Below, one piece after another: positions 1 through 7,161 of a stretch of 44,345 nucleotides of DNA. The notes under the pieces were generated by a model. The model did no database searches. It had not been told where the DNA came from and saw only the letters and a program-made list of their open reading frames with translations. Within the stretch, counting starts at the first letter, position 1. Every line of letters begins with the position of its first letter. This stretch comes from Paracoccaceae bacterium (GTDB taxonomy: Bacteria; Pseudomonadota; Alphaproteobacteria; Rhodobacterales; Rhodobacteraceae). The stretch spans positions 1-44,345 of the forward strand of contig JABXIA010000089.1 in assembly GCA_013373325.1 (NCBI GenBank), read 5' to 3'. The position numbers were made by a program, and so were the translations under genes.

Positions 1-383
1 AGGTAGGACGGCACATCCAGAAACAGCGGGAAGGAGCCGAACAGCCAGCGGGTGCCTTCGGAAAAGATGAGGATCAGCGCAAAGGTTGCCAGAACCTGGT
101 CCAGGTGGTCGCGCCGGTAGAGGCGCCGGATCACCACCAGCTCCATCAGCGCGCCCGCGGCGGCAGCGGCGGCCAGGCTTGCGATCAGCGCCAGCAGGAA
201 CGATCCAGTCCAGCCTGCCACTGCGGCAGCGGCAAAGGCGCCCACCATGTAGAGCGAGCCATGGGCCAGGTTGATCAGCCCCATCACCCCGAACACCAGC
301 GTCAGCCCGGCTGCCATCAGGAACAGCATCATCCCGAGCTGGAGTCCATTCAGGATCTGCTCCAGAACTAGAATATAGGTCAT
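1..383 (-). CDS. Branched-chain amino acid-type ABC transporter permease, LivH family (partial, C-terminus off the left edge)
   Basis: Reading the minus strand from the ATG at 383 gives an open frame to the window edge without a stop. It begins MTYILVLEQILNGLQLGMML and continues with the LivH hallmark AGLTLVFGVMGLINLAHGSLYMVGA, then hydrophobic stretches and a cytoplasmic ELVVIRRLYRR segment. LivH permeases form half of the inner-membrane channel of HAAT-type ABC importers for amino acids and related solutes. About 127 of the usual 290 or so residues are present, so the truncation is due to the window, not mutation. It lies 71 bases downstream of the solute-binding protein gene on the same strand, as expected for one operon; livM, livG and livF would be expected further left. 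The substrate cannot be read from this fragment. Confidence 0.9.
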   Translation of the reverse strand, partial: MTYILVLEQILNGLQLGMMLFLMAAGLTLVFGVMGLINLAHGSLYMVGAFAAAAVAGWTGSFLLALIASLAAAAAAGALMELVVIRRLYRRDHLDQVLATFALILIFSEGTRWLFGSFPLFLDVPSY

Positions 384-414
384 TTGATTTTCCGAAAGGG
401 TAGTCTTGCCGTGT

Positions 415-439
415 GCGGAGGCGCCTCAGACGCCTCCGC
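415..439 (-). other. Perfect intercistronic stem-loop between binding-protein and permease genes
   Basis: Arms GCGGAGGCG and CGCCTCCGC (9 bp, perfect) enclose a 7-base loop, 15 bases past the stop of the binding-protein gene. No strong U-run follows on the minus strand. It is more likely a 3'-end mRNA stabiliser or weak attenuator that lets the binding protein be made in excess over the membrane subunits than a full terminator. Confidence 0.6.
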
Positions 440-454
440 TTTCAGGGACATGCC

Positions 455-1591
455 TTACATCTTGCACTCGCCCGCATAGGCGTCGGTATGATCGCTCAGG
501 CCGGTGGCGATGATCTTGTTGGTGAAGACATCGCCTTCTTTGATCACTTCACGGACATAGATGTCCTGGATCGGATGGTGGTTGTCGCCGAATTTGAAAT
601 CACCGCGGACCGATGCGAATTCCGCCGCTTTCAGAGCCGCGCGGAAGCTGTCCTGGTCAGACACCTCCGCCTTGTCCAGCGCGCTCAGGATCAGATTGGC
701 AGTGTCAAAGCCCTGGCTGGCATAAAGCGACGGCAGACGGCCGTATTTCTCCTGGAAAGAGGCGACAAATTCAGCGTTGGCCTCATTGTCGATGTCCTTG
801 TTCCACTGCGAGGTGTTCTTCACCCCCAGTGCCGCGTCGCCCACCGCCTGCAGGATGCCCTGATCGAACGAGAACGCCGGGCCAACCACCGGCAGGTCCA
901 CGCCGCTGCCCGCATATTGCTTGAGGAAGGAAATCCCCATGCCGCCGGGCAGGAAGAAATAGACCGAGTCGGCGCCCGAGGCGCGGATCTGCGCGATTTC
1001 GGCGGCATAGTCGGTCTGGCCCAGCTTGGTGTAGATCTCACCGGCCAGCTCGCCCTGATACATCCGCTTGTAGCCGGTCAGCGCATCCTGCCCCGCCGGG
1101 TAGTTCGGCGCCAGGATGAAGCTGTTCTTCAGCCCCGCCTCATTGGCATAGGCGCCCGCGGCTTCATGCAGGTTGTCGTTCTGCCAGGCGACGTTGAAAT
1201 AATTCGGATGGCAGCGCTTGCCAGCCAGCGCCGAGGGCCCGGCGTTGGGCGACAGGTAGAACACGTTTTGCGCGGTTGCCGCGGGCACCACCGCCATTGC
1301 GAGGTTCGACCAGATGATGCCGGTCAGGATGTCAACCTTCTCGGACTGTATCATCCGGTCGGCGATCTGCACGGCCACGTCGGGCTTGCGCTGATCGTCC
1401 TCGATCACCACCTCGACGCCCTCGCGGCCGTCCTGTTCAATCGCCAGCATAAAGCCGTCGCGCACATCCACACCCAGCCCCGCGCCGCCGCCGGACAATG
1501 TGGTGATCATGCCAATCTTGGTGTCAGCCTGGGCTGCAACAGCCAGCGCCGGAACCGCAGCCGCCATGGCGAGCATCCGAAGGGTCTTCAT
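455..1591 (-). CDS. ABC transporter substrate-binding protein, branched-chain amino acid (LivK/HAAT) type
   Basis: This encodes a periplasmic type-I solute-binding protein of 378 residues. The start at 1591 is preferred to an upstream ATG at 1645 because GGGAGGAAAG lies just before it and the product then begins with a clean signal peptide, MKTLRMLAMAAAVPALAVAAQA. The mature part opens with TKIGMITTLSGGGAGLGVDVRDGF, the typical first strand of Peripla_BP_6 proteins, followed by IEDDQRKPDVAVQIADRMI and the SNLAMAVVPAATAQNVF region that contacts the ligand amino/carboxyl group in LivK-like proteins. The length is normal. The permease gene follows on the same strand after a stem-loop. The ligand is unknown; relatives bind leucine-type amino acids, amides or aromatic acids. 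Confidence 0.9.
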   Translation of the reverse strand: MKTLRMLAMAAAVPALAVAAQADTKIGMITTLSGGGAGLGVDVRDGFMLAIEQDGREGVEVVIEDDQRKPDVAVQIADRMIQSEKVDILTGIIWSNLAMAVVPAATAQNVFYLSPNAGPSALAGKRCHPNYFNVAWQNDNLHEAAGAYANEAGLKNSFILAPNYPAGQDALTGYKRMYQGELAGEIYTKLGQTDYAAEIAQIRASGADSVYFFLPGGMGISFLKQYAGSGVDLPVVGPAFSFDQGILQAVGDAALGVKNTSQWNKDIDNEANAEFVASFQEKYGRLPSLYASQGFDTANLILSALDKAEVSDQDSFRAALKAAEFASVRGDFKFGDNHHPIQDIYVREVIKEGDVFTNKIIATGLSDHTDAYAGECKM

Positions 1592-1746
1592 TACGTCTTT
1601 CCTCCCAGAATATGCCCCGGCCCTTGGGCCAGGATTCTTGATCAAATGCTTGCGACTGTAACGCCGCCCCGGCAGAAGCCAAGACCCGCTGCAGCCGGCA
1701 TCGTTGCGGCTGATCTTGCGCCAGCCCTCGTAATCAGCCTACGCAG

Positions 1747-1796
1747 GCTTGAATATATATTTCAAGCATAAAATAAGTAGGGCAATATTGTTGCCC
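1747..1796. promoter_or_regulatory. AT-rich inverted repeats upstream of the ABC operon
   Basis: Two perfect inverted repeats lie 156-205 bases upstream of the binding-protein start: GCTTGAA and TTCAAGC around a TATATAT centre (1747-1767), and GGGCAA and TTGCCC around TATTG (1780-1796). The first looks like an operator; the second could be a weak terminator hairpin for the lysR gene that ends at 1919. The rest of the 327-base gene-free stretch 1592-1918 holds a dispersed repeat at 1839-1889 and nothing else I can identify. Confidence 0.4.
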
Positions 1797-1838
1797 CAAT
1801 TGCTGCAAATGCTTTCCAGACGTCGCGGCGGCACGTGC

Positions 1839-1889
1839 GAGGGGCCAGCCCCTCGCGCTCCCCGGAGTATTTCGGGAAAGATGAAACGG
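1839..1889 (+). repeat. Dispersed palindromic repeat, copy 1
   Basis: The element starts with a perfect hairpin, GCGAGGGGC and GCCCCTCGC around CA, and continues as CGCTCCCCGGAGTATTTCGG followed by GAAAGATGAAA. A second copy occurs inverted at 34449-34505. From memory, very similar sequences recur near gene ends in Roseobacter-group genomes; within this window only the two copies, plus a doubtful third near 9394, can be seen. Confidence 0.6.
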
Positions 1890-1918
1890 TACTGCAAGCC
1901 TCGTGCAGGCGGCACCGG

Positions 1919-2806
1919 TCAACCGGGCCCGAAACAACCCGCCAGATGGTCAATCAACGCCCGGATCCGCACCGTCAGATGACGGCTGGAAGGATAGACG
2001 GCAAACAGCGTTGTTGGGTCGGTTTCCTGTTGTTCGAAAAGCACTTGCAGCCTGCCGTCGCGCAGGAACGGTAGCGCTGTGTAATGCGGGCAACGGGCAA
2101 TGCCGAGACCACTGGCCGCCATATGCGCCACCGCCCGGGGGGAATTGGCGCGGAAACTGCCGCCGACGGTGACCGTCCGTTGCGCAACACCCTTGCCAAA
2201 GACCCAGGCATCGGGCTGCGGCGAGGTCATCTGCAACAGGCAATTGTGGGTCGCCAGCGCCTCTGGTTCCACCGGTTCGCCTTCTGCCGCCAGATACTCC
2301 GGCGACGCCACCACCACCAGCCGCATGCTGCACAGCCTGCGGGCCACCAGCGTCGAATCCTTCAGCGCACCAAAGCGCACCGCCAGATCCACACCCTCCT
2401 CCAGCATTGGCAGGTGGCGGTCGGAAAGAACAAGCTCCACCATAACCTTGGGATGCGCCTGCTGGAACGGCTGCAGCGCCTCCACCAGTTCGCGGCTGCC
2501 CAATCCTGTGGGTGCAGTGATGCGGATGGGGCCTGCCAATTCCTGCTGGCGCAACTGCACCACGTCCTGCAGCTCATCGAACTGATCCAGCAGCGGCAGG
2601 CAGCGCTCCAGATAGGCGCGGCCGGTGTCGGTCAGCGTCACCTTGCGGGTAGTGCGGTTCAAGAGCTGCGCGCCCAGCTGCTCCTCCAGCCGGGCGACAT
2701 ATTTGCTGGCCAGCTTGGTACTGATCCCCAGCTGCCGGGCGCCGGAGGTAAAGGAGCTTTGCGCCGCAACGGCGGCAAAGGCGCGCATGCAGTCCAGCTT
2801 GTCCAT
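1919..2806 (-). CDS. LysR-family transcriptional regulator
   Basis: The product is a 295-residue LysR regulator. Residues 1-60 carry the winged helix-turn-helix: MDKLDCMRAFAAVAAQSSFT, then GARQLGISTKLASKYVARLE and LLNRTTRKVTLTDTG. The effector domain follows from about residue 90, with GPIRITAPTGLGSRELV. The start at 2806 was chosen because GGAGGC sits a few bases upstream and the LysR fold begins there; an upstream ATG at 2851 would add 15 residues without a family counterpart. It is transcribed away from the glutathione transferase gene and shares a 141-base promoter region holding a LysR-type inverted repeat. This layout suggests that it controls itself and the GST-PNPOx pair; the inducer is unknown. 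Confidence 0.92.
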   Translation of the reverse strand: MDKLDCMRAFAAVAAQSSFTSGARQLGISTKLASKYVARLEEQLGAQLLNRTTRKVTLTDTGRAYLERCLPLLDQFDELQDVVQLRQQELAGPIRITAPTGLGSRELVEALQPFQQAHPKVMVELVLSDRHLPMLEEGVDLAVRFGALKDSTLVARRLCSMRLVVVASPEYLAAEGEPVEPEALATHNCLLQMTSPQPDAWVFGKGVAQRTVTVGGSFRANSPRAVAHMAASGLGIARCPHYTALPFLRDGRLQVLFEQQETDPTTLFAVYPSSRHLTVRIRALIDHLAGCFGPG

Positions 2807-2849
2807 CCCAGTGCCTCCAGCATCATTTATGAACAACATGTACATAATC

Positions 2850-2880
2850 ATTCCATGGATTGGAATATTATCTCCATGGA
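2850..2880. promoter_or_regulatory. Putative LysR operator between lysR and the GST gene
   Basis: ATTCCA and TGGAAT form a perfect 6-bp inverted repeat around TGGAT (2850-2866). The palindrome TCCATGGA occurs twice, at 2852-2859 and 2873-2880, 21 bases apart or about two helical turns. LysR regulators commonly bind such spaced dyads between divergent genes. No experimental support. Confidence 0.5.
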
Positions 2881-2947
2881 CGGCACGGTGTATCTACCGG
2901 GTGTCTTCAGAAACCAGCGGCCCCTGCCGCAGCAAAGGACCCCAGAC

Positions 2948-3568
2948 ATGGCACATCAGATCCGCATCCACAGCTTTCCCCTCTCCGGCCACGCCCACCG
3001 GGTGGAGCTGTTCGCCAGCCTCACTGGCATCGCTCATGAGGTGGTGAACGTCGACCTCGCCGGCGGCGAGCACAAACAGCCGCCCTTCCTGGCGCTGAAC
3101 CCCGCAGGCCAGGTACCGGTGATCGAAGACGGCGAAGCAGTGATCAGCGATTCCAATGCCATCCTGGTCTACCTCGCCCGTAAATATGCGCCGTCCTGGC
3201 TGCCTACCGATCCGGTGCAAGAGGCCGAGGTGCAGAAATTCCTGACCCTGGCCGCGGGCGAAATCGCCTTTGGCCCGGCGGCGGCGCGGCTGATCACCGT
3301 CTTCAACGCCCCGCTGGATGCGGAATTCTGCGCCACCGTTGCAGCCCGCGTGCTGGGCAAGATCAACGCCCATATGGAGGGCCGCAGCTTCCTAGTCGGG
3401 GATACTCCCACCATTGCCGACGTGGCCGCATACTCCTACATCGCCCACGCGCCTGAGGGTGGCATCTCGCTGGAGCCTTACCCCAACGTGCGCGCCCTGC
3501 TGGCCAATATCGAAGGCTTGAAAGGCTTCAAGCCGATGCCCGCCACCAAGGCCGGCCTAGCCGCCTGA
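2948..3568 (+). CDS. Glutathione S-transferase family protein
   Basis: This encodes a cytosolic GST of 206 residues, normal for the family. The thioredoxin-fold N-domain runs from residue 4 (IRIHSFPLSGHAHRVELFAS) through NPAGQVPVIEDG to SDSNAILVYLARKY, the region that holds glutathione in GSTs. The all-alpha C-domain includes FLVGDTPTIADVAAYSYIA, the N-capping box that supports folding. The chosen ATG has AAGGA about 8 bases upstream and begins the thioredoxin fold; the longer open frame upstream runs through the promoter and overlaps lysR. It is followed after a hairpin by a PNPOx-like gene. GSTs of this class act in detoxification or as stress proteins; no substrate can be assigned. Confidence 0.92.
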   Translation: MAHQIRIHSFPLSGHAHRVELFASLTGIAHEVVNVDLAGGEHKQPPFLALNPAGQVPVIEDGEAVISDSNAILVYLARKYAPSWLPTDPVQEAEVQKFLTLAAGEIAFGPAAARLITVFNAPLDAEFCATVAARVLGKINAHMEGRSFLVGDTPTIADVAAYSYIAHAPEGGISLEPYPNVRALLANIEGLKGFKPMPATKAGLAA

Positions 3569-3575
3569 TCCCGCT

Positions 3576-3600
3576 GGCGGCGGTCCACCGGACCGCCGCC
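3576..3600 (+). other. Perfect stem-loop after the GST gene
   Basis: GGCGGCGGTCC and GGACCGCCGCC form an 11-bp perfect stem with a 3-base loop, 7 bases past the GST stop and upstream of the next gene. No U-run follows, so readthrough into the PNPOx gene is likely; it may act as a 3'-end stabiliser. Confidence 0.55.
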
Positions 3601-3627
3601 GCACCGCTTCAGCTACAGGAGGTTCCC

Positions 3628-4614
3628 ATGCCCCATGACGCAGACAGCCCCTCGCCCTTCCACGCTGGCGAACAGGAAATGCAGCGCCGCGCGGGCAAGC
3701 GCGACATGGCAGAAACCCTGGGCCGCCGGATGATCCGCCCCTTCATGCCAGACCAGCACCGGGAGTTCTTCGCTCAACTGCCGTTCCTCGTTGCCGGTGC
3801 CGTGGACGCGGACGGCTGGCCCTGGGCCAGCCTGCTGAGCGGCCCGCCCGGCTTTGCCGTCTCGCCGGACCCGGAACACCTGCAGGTCACGCTGAACAGA
3901 ACCGCTGAAGACCCCGTCCAGGCCGCCATCCGCGAGGGCGCACCGCTGGGGTTGCTGGGGATCGAACTGCACAGCCGCCGCCGCAACCGGCTGAACGGGC
4001 GGGTCACTTCAACAGGCCGCAACGGCTTCACTCTGCGGGTGGACCAGTCCTTTGGCAATTGCCCGCAATTTATCCAGGAGCGCGATCTGACCCCGGCCAA
4101 TGACGTGCCCCCTGCAGCCCCGCAGACCTTGACCGGGCTGCTGCCGGACCACAGCGCGCTGATCGCACAGGCCGACACCTTCTTTGTCGCCAGCCATATC
4201 CCCGCTGCCGCAGCCCCTGAACGCGAGGGCGTCGATGTTTCTCACCGCGGCGGGAGGCCCGGCTTTGTCCGGGTGGCGGGCAATACCCTCACCATCCCGG
4301 ATTTCCGCGGCAACAACCACTTCAACACGCTGGGGAATTTCCTACTGAACCCGCGCGCGGGCCTGGCCTTCCCGGACTTCGAGACCGGCAGCCTTCTGCT
4401 GCTGACAGGCGCGGTGGAGTTGCTGGCGGTGGACCACCCGGAGCTGGCAGGCTTTGAAGGTGCGCAGCGCGGCTGGCAGGTCACCCTGCACAAGGGCCTG
4501 TGGCTGGAATCGGCCCTGCCCTGGCGGACCGGACCCGGCGGGTTTGCCCCGCAGACCCTGCGCACGGGCACTTGGGCGGAAGCCGAGGCCCGCACCCCAG
4601 CACCCGGCCCGTAA
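3628..4614 (+). CDS. Pyridoxamine 5'-phosphate oxidase-like (split-barrel) flavoprotein
   Basis: A 328-residue protein with two stretches resembling the FMN-binding split barrel: residues about 40-120 (FFAQLPFLVAGAVDADGWPW, ASLLSGPPGF) and about 180-300 (ADTFFVASHIP, then DFRGNNHFNTLGNFLLNPRA). The second matches the conserved part of PNPOx-like proteins in which Asn-rich loops contact flavin phosphate. The ATG follows AGGAGG at ideal spacing. The gene sits 59 bases after the GST gene and is probably cotranscribed, suggesting a shared response to electrophiles or oxidants. It is longer than PdxH and lacks its overall architecture, so vitamin B6 synthesis is unlikely; the reaction is unknown. 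Confidence 0.85.
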   Translation: MPHDADSPSPFHAGEQEMQRRAGKRDMAETLGRRMIRPFMPDQHREFFAQLPFLVAGAVDADGWPWASLLSGPPGFAVSPDPEHLQVTLNRTAEDPVQAAIREGAPLGLLGIELHSRRRNRLNGRVTSTGRNGFTLRVDQSFGNCPQFIQERDLTPANDVPPAAPQTLTGLLPDHSALIAQADTFFVASHIPAAAAPEREGVDVSHRGGRPGFVRVAGNTLTIPDFRGNNHFNTLGNFLLNPRAGLAFPDFETGSLLLLTGAVELLAVDHPELAGFEGAQRGWQVTLHKGLWLESALPWRTGPGGFAPQTLRTGTWAEAEARTPAPGP

Positions 4615-4645
4615 CGCTGCCTGCGGTAAGCTCCCGCAAATTTCT

Positions 4646-4694
4646 CTGGACAAGGCTGTCCAGGATCGCCGATGAATTGGACAGAAATGTCCAA
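4646..4694. promoter_or_regulatory. Two tandem palindromic operators upstream of the demethylase/MttB operon
   Basis: Site 1 is CTGGACA-AGGC-TGTCCAG (4646-4663) and site 2 is TTGGACA-GAAA-TGTCCAA (4677-4694). Both are perfect, share the core TGGACA-N4-TGTCCA, and are 31 bases apart centre to centre, about three helical turns. They end 57 bases before the start codon. The best candidate to bind them is the TetR regulator encoded at the end of the operon. A further perfect palindrome, CGGGAAGCTTCCCG, lies at 4705-4718, and CCTGTC/GACAGG can pair at 4719-4741 in the leader. Confidence 0.65.
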
Positions 4695-4751
4695 AGGTCA
4701 GATTCGGGAAGCTTCCCGCCTGTCCTGTGGCGGCAGACAGGGAGCAAGGCC

Positions 4752-7157
4752 ATGAAGTCGCACTATCGTGCCGTTGTCATCGGGGGCGGCGTTGTCGGTG
4801 CCTCCGTCCTCTATCACCTGGCGAAATTCGGCTGGACCGATGTCTGCCTGATCGAACGCTCGGTGCTGACCGCAGGGTCCAGCTGGCACGCGGCAGGCGG
4901 CTTTCACGCATTGAATGCGGACCCCAACATTGCCAGCTTGCAGGCCTATACCATCGACCTCCTGTCAGAGATCGAACAGGAATCCGGCCAATCTGTCGGC
5001 ATGCATATGACCGGCGGCATGACGCTGGCGGGCACCCCGGACCGCTGGGAATGGCTGCAATCGGCCTACCGCACCTTCCAGTCGATCGGCATCGACGACT
5101 GCCGCCTGATCACACCGCAGGAAGCAGGCGAGCTTTGCCCGATCATGTCCACCGAGGGCATCCTCGGCGGCATGTGGGCCGACCGCGAAGGCTATGTCGA
5201 CACCACCGGCACCGTGCACGCCTATGCCGGGGCGGCCAAGAAACGCGGGGCGGAAGTGATCGAACACAACCGCGTGCTTGAGCTGCACCAGGTCGCGGAC
5301 GGCTGGCAGGTTGTCACCGAAAAGGGCACCATCCACGCCGAACATGTGGTCAACGCCGCAGGTCTTTGGGCCAAGCAGGTGGGCCGCATGGCGGGCATTG
5401 AACTGCCAGTCTCACCGCTCAACCACCACTATCTGATTTCCGACACCATCCCCGCGCTGGAACAGCTCGATTTCGAGGTGCCGATGACCGTCGACCTCGA
5501 AGGCTTCACCTATATGCGGCAGGACCAGAAGGGCATTCTGCTCGGCATCTACGAGATCGACCACCAGCACTGGATGATGGACGGCGCGCCCTGGGAATAC
5601 GGGTTCGAGCTGCAGCAGGAAGACCCCGACCGGATTGAGCGCGAACTGACCCTAGGGTTCGAACGCTACCCGGCGCTGCAAACCACCGGCGTCAAGACCT
5701 GGGTCAACGGCGCCTTCACCTTTGCCCCGGACGGCAACCCGCTGGTCGGCCCGGTGCGCGGCAAGCCCGGCTACTGGTGCGCCTGCGGCGTGATGGCCGG
5801 CTTCCTGCAGGGCGGTGGCGTCGGCAAGTCGCTGGCCGAATGGATGATCCACGGCGAGCCGGAGGCGGATGTCTTCGGCATGGATGTGGCGCGTTTCGGC
5901 GACTACGCCCAGAACAAGCGGTTCATCAGGGAAACCACCGGCCAGTTCTACACCCGCCGCTTCGTGATGACCTACCCGAATGAGCAGCTGCCCGCAGGCC
6001 GCCCGCTGAAAAAGGCCCCCGCCTACGACGGCATGACAGCTGCAGGCTGCCGCTGGGGCGCAAGCTACGGGCTGGAAATCCCGCTCTACTTTGCCCCGTC
6101 GGAAGACTTCACCGAAACCCCGACCCTGAAACGCTCCAACGCCTTTGAAATCGTCGCCGAGGAATGCAAGGCAGTGCGCGAGGCCGTGGGCCTTCTGGAT
6201 GTCTCCGCCTTCTCGCGGTTCGAGGTCACGGGCACAGGGGCCGAGGCCTGGCTTGACCGACTGATGGCCTCCAAACTCCCCGCGCCGGGCCGCGCCAAAC
6301 TGGCGCCGATGCTGTCGCCGGAGGGCCGCCTTAAGGGCGACCTCACCGTGTTCAACTGGGGGGACGGCAGCTGGTGGATCATGGGCAGCTACTACCTGCG
6401 CGAATGGCACATGCGCTGGTTCCAGGACCACATGGGCGACGGCGTCGCGGTGCGCGACGTGACAGATGCCGTCACCGGCTTCAGCCTCTCCGGACCGAAC
6501 AGCCGCGAGGTATTGGAAAAGCTGACGGATGGCCCCATCGCTGACCTCCCCTTCATGGGCTGCGGCACCTTCGACATCGGCATGCTGCGCCTCAAGGTTG
6601 GGCGCCTCTCGGTCGCAGGCGAACTGGGCTACGAACTCCACTGCTCCGCTTCTGAGCACATCACCCTGCGCGAAACCCTGCTTGAGGCCGGTGCGGACCT
6701 CGGCCTCCGCGAAATCGGCTTCAACGCGCTCCTCAGCCTGCGGCTGGAAAAAAGCTTCGGCATCTGGAGCGCTGAATTCACCCAAGGGTACACAGCAGCA
6801 CAAACCGGCATGGACCGCTGGATCGACTGGGATAAGGACTTCATCGGCCGCGGCGCGGCGCTGCAGGAACGCGACGCAGGCGGTCCGGTGCAAGCGCTGG
6901 TGACATTGCAAGTGGACGCAACGGACGCCGACGCCAGCGGCTATGAACCTATCTGGCAGGGCGAAACCCGCGTCGGCTTTGTCACTTCAGGCGGATATGG
7001 GCACACCGTGGGCAAATCACTCGCCATGGCGATGGTAGACCGCAACGCAGCCGCCGAAGGCACGGAACTGACCGTGCATATCGTCGGTCAGGAACGCCCT
7101 GCGCGCGTGATTGCGCCCTCCCCCTACGACCCCTCCGCCAAAGCGATGAGAGGCTGA
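4752..7157 (+). CDS. FAD-dependent dimethylglycine/sarcosine dehydrogenase-like protein with GcvT domain
   Basis: An 801-residue protein. Residues 5-35 form the FAD dinucleotide fold (VVIGGGVVGASVLYHLAKFG). SSWHAAGGFH at about 44-53 matches the site where the FAD is covalently linked to histidine in dimethylglycine and sarcosine dehydrogenases. A DAO-type oxidase domain runs to about 370, a linker (FAO_M-like) to about 440, and then a GcvT-like aminomethyltransferase domain that in relatives binds tetrahydrofolate and captures the removed methyl group as methylene-THF. The family oxidatively demethylates N-methyl amino acids. The start has GGGAG upstream and begins the Rossmann fold; longer frames overlap the previous gene. 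The MttB-like gene follows after 4 bases. The exact substrate is not determined by sequence; a methylated amine handled together with MttB is likely. Confidence 0.9.
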   Translation: MKSHYRAVVIGGGVVGASVLYHLAKFGWTDVCLIERSVLTAGSSWHAAGGFHALNADPNIASLQAYTIDLLSEIEQESGQSVGMHMTGGMTLAGTPDRWEWLQSAYRTFQSIGIDDCRLITPQEAGELCPIMSTEGILGGMWADREGYVDTTGTVHAYAGAAKKRGAEVIEHNRVLELHQVADGWQVVTEKGTIHAEHVVNAAGLWAKQVGRMAGIELPVSPLNHHYLISDTIPALEQLDFEVPMTVDLEGFTYMRQDQKGILLGIYEIDHQHWMMDGAPWEYGFELQQEDPDRIERELTLGFERYPALQTTGVKTWVNGAFTFAPDGNPLVGPVRGKPGYWCACGVMAGFLQGGGVGKSLAEWMIHGEPEADVFGMDVARFGDYAQNKRFIRETTGQFYTRRFVMTYPNEQLPAGRPLKKAPAYDGMTAAGCRWGASYGLEIPLYFAPSEDFTETPTLKRSNAFEIVAEECKAVREAVGLLDVSAFSRFEVTGTGAEAWLDRLMASKLPAPGRAKLAPMLSPEGRLKGDLTVFNWGDGSWWIMGSYYLREWHMRWFQDHMGDGVAVRDVTDAVTGFSLSGPNSREVLEKLTDGPIADLPFMGCGTFDIGMLRLKVGRLSVAGELGYELHCSASEHITLRETLLEAGADLGLREIGFNALLSLRLEKSFGIWSAEFTQGYTAAQTGMDRWIDWDKDFIGRGAALQERDAGGPVQALVTLQVDATDADASGYEPIWQGETRVGFVTSGGYGHTVGKSLAMAMVDRNAAAEGTELTVHIVGQERPARVIAPSPYDPSAKAMRG

Positions 7158-7161
7158 TCCA

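Noticed and set aside
413-1771. Long plus-strand frame opposite the ABC binding-protein gene
   Set aside because: Histidine/arginine-rich shadow of a clear periplasmic binding protein with signal peptide and ribosome-binding site on the other strand.
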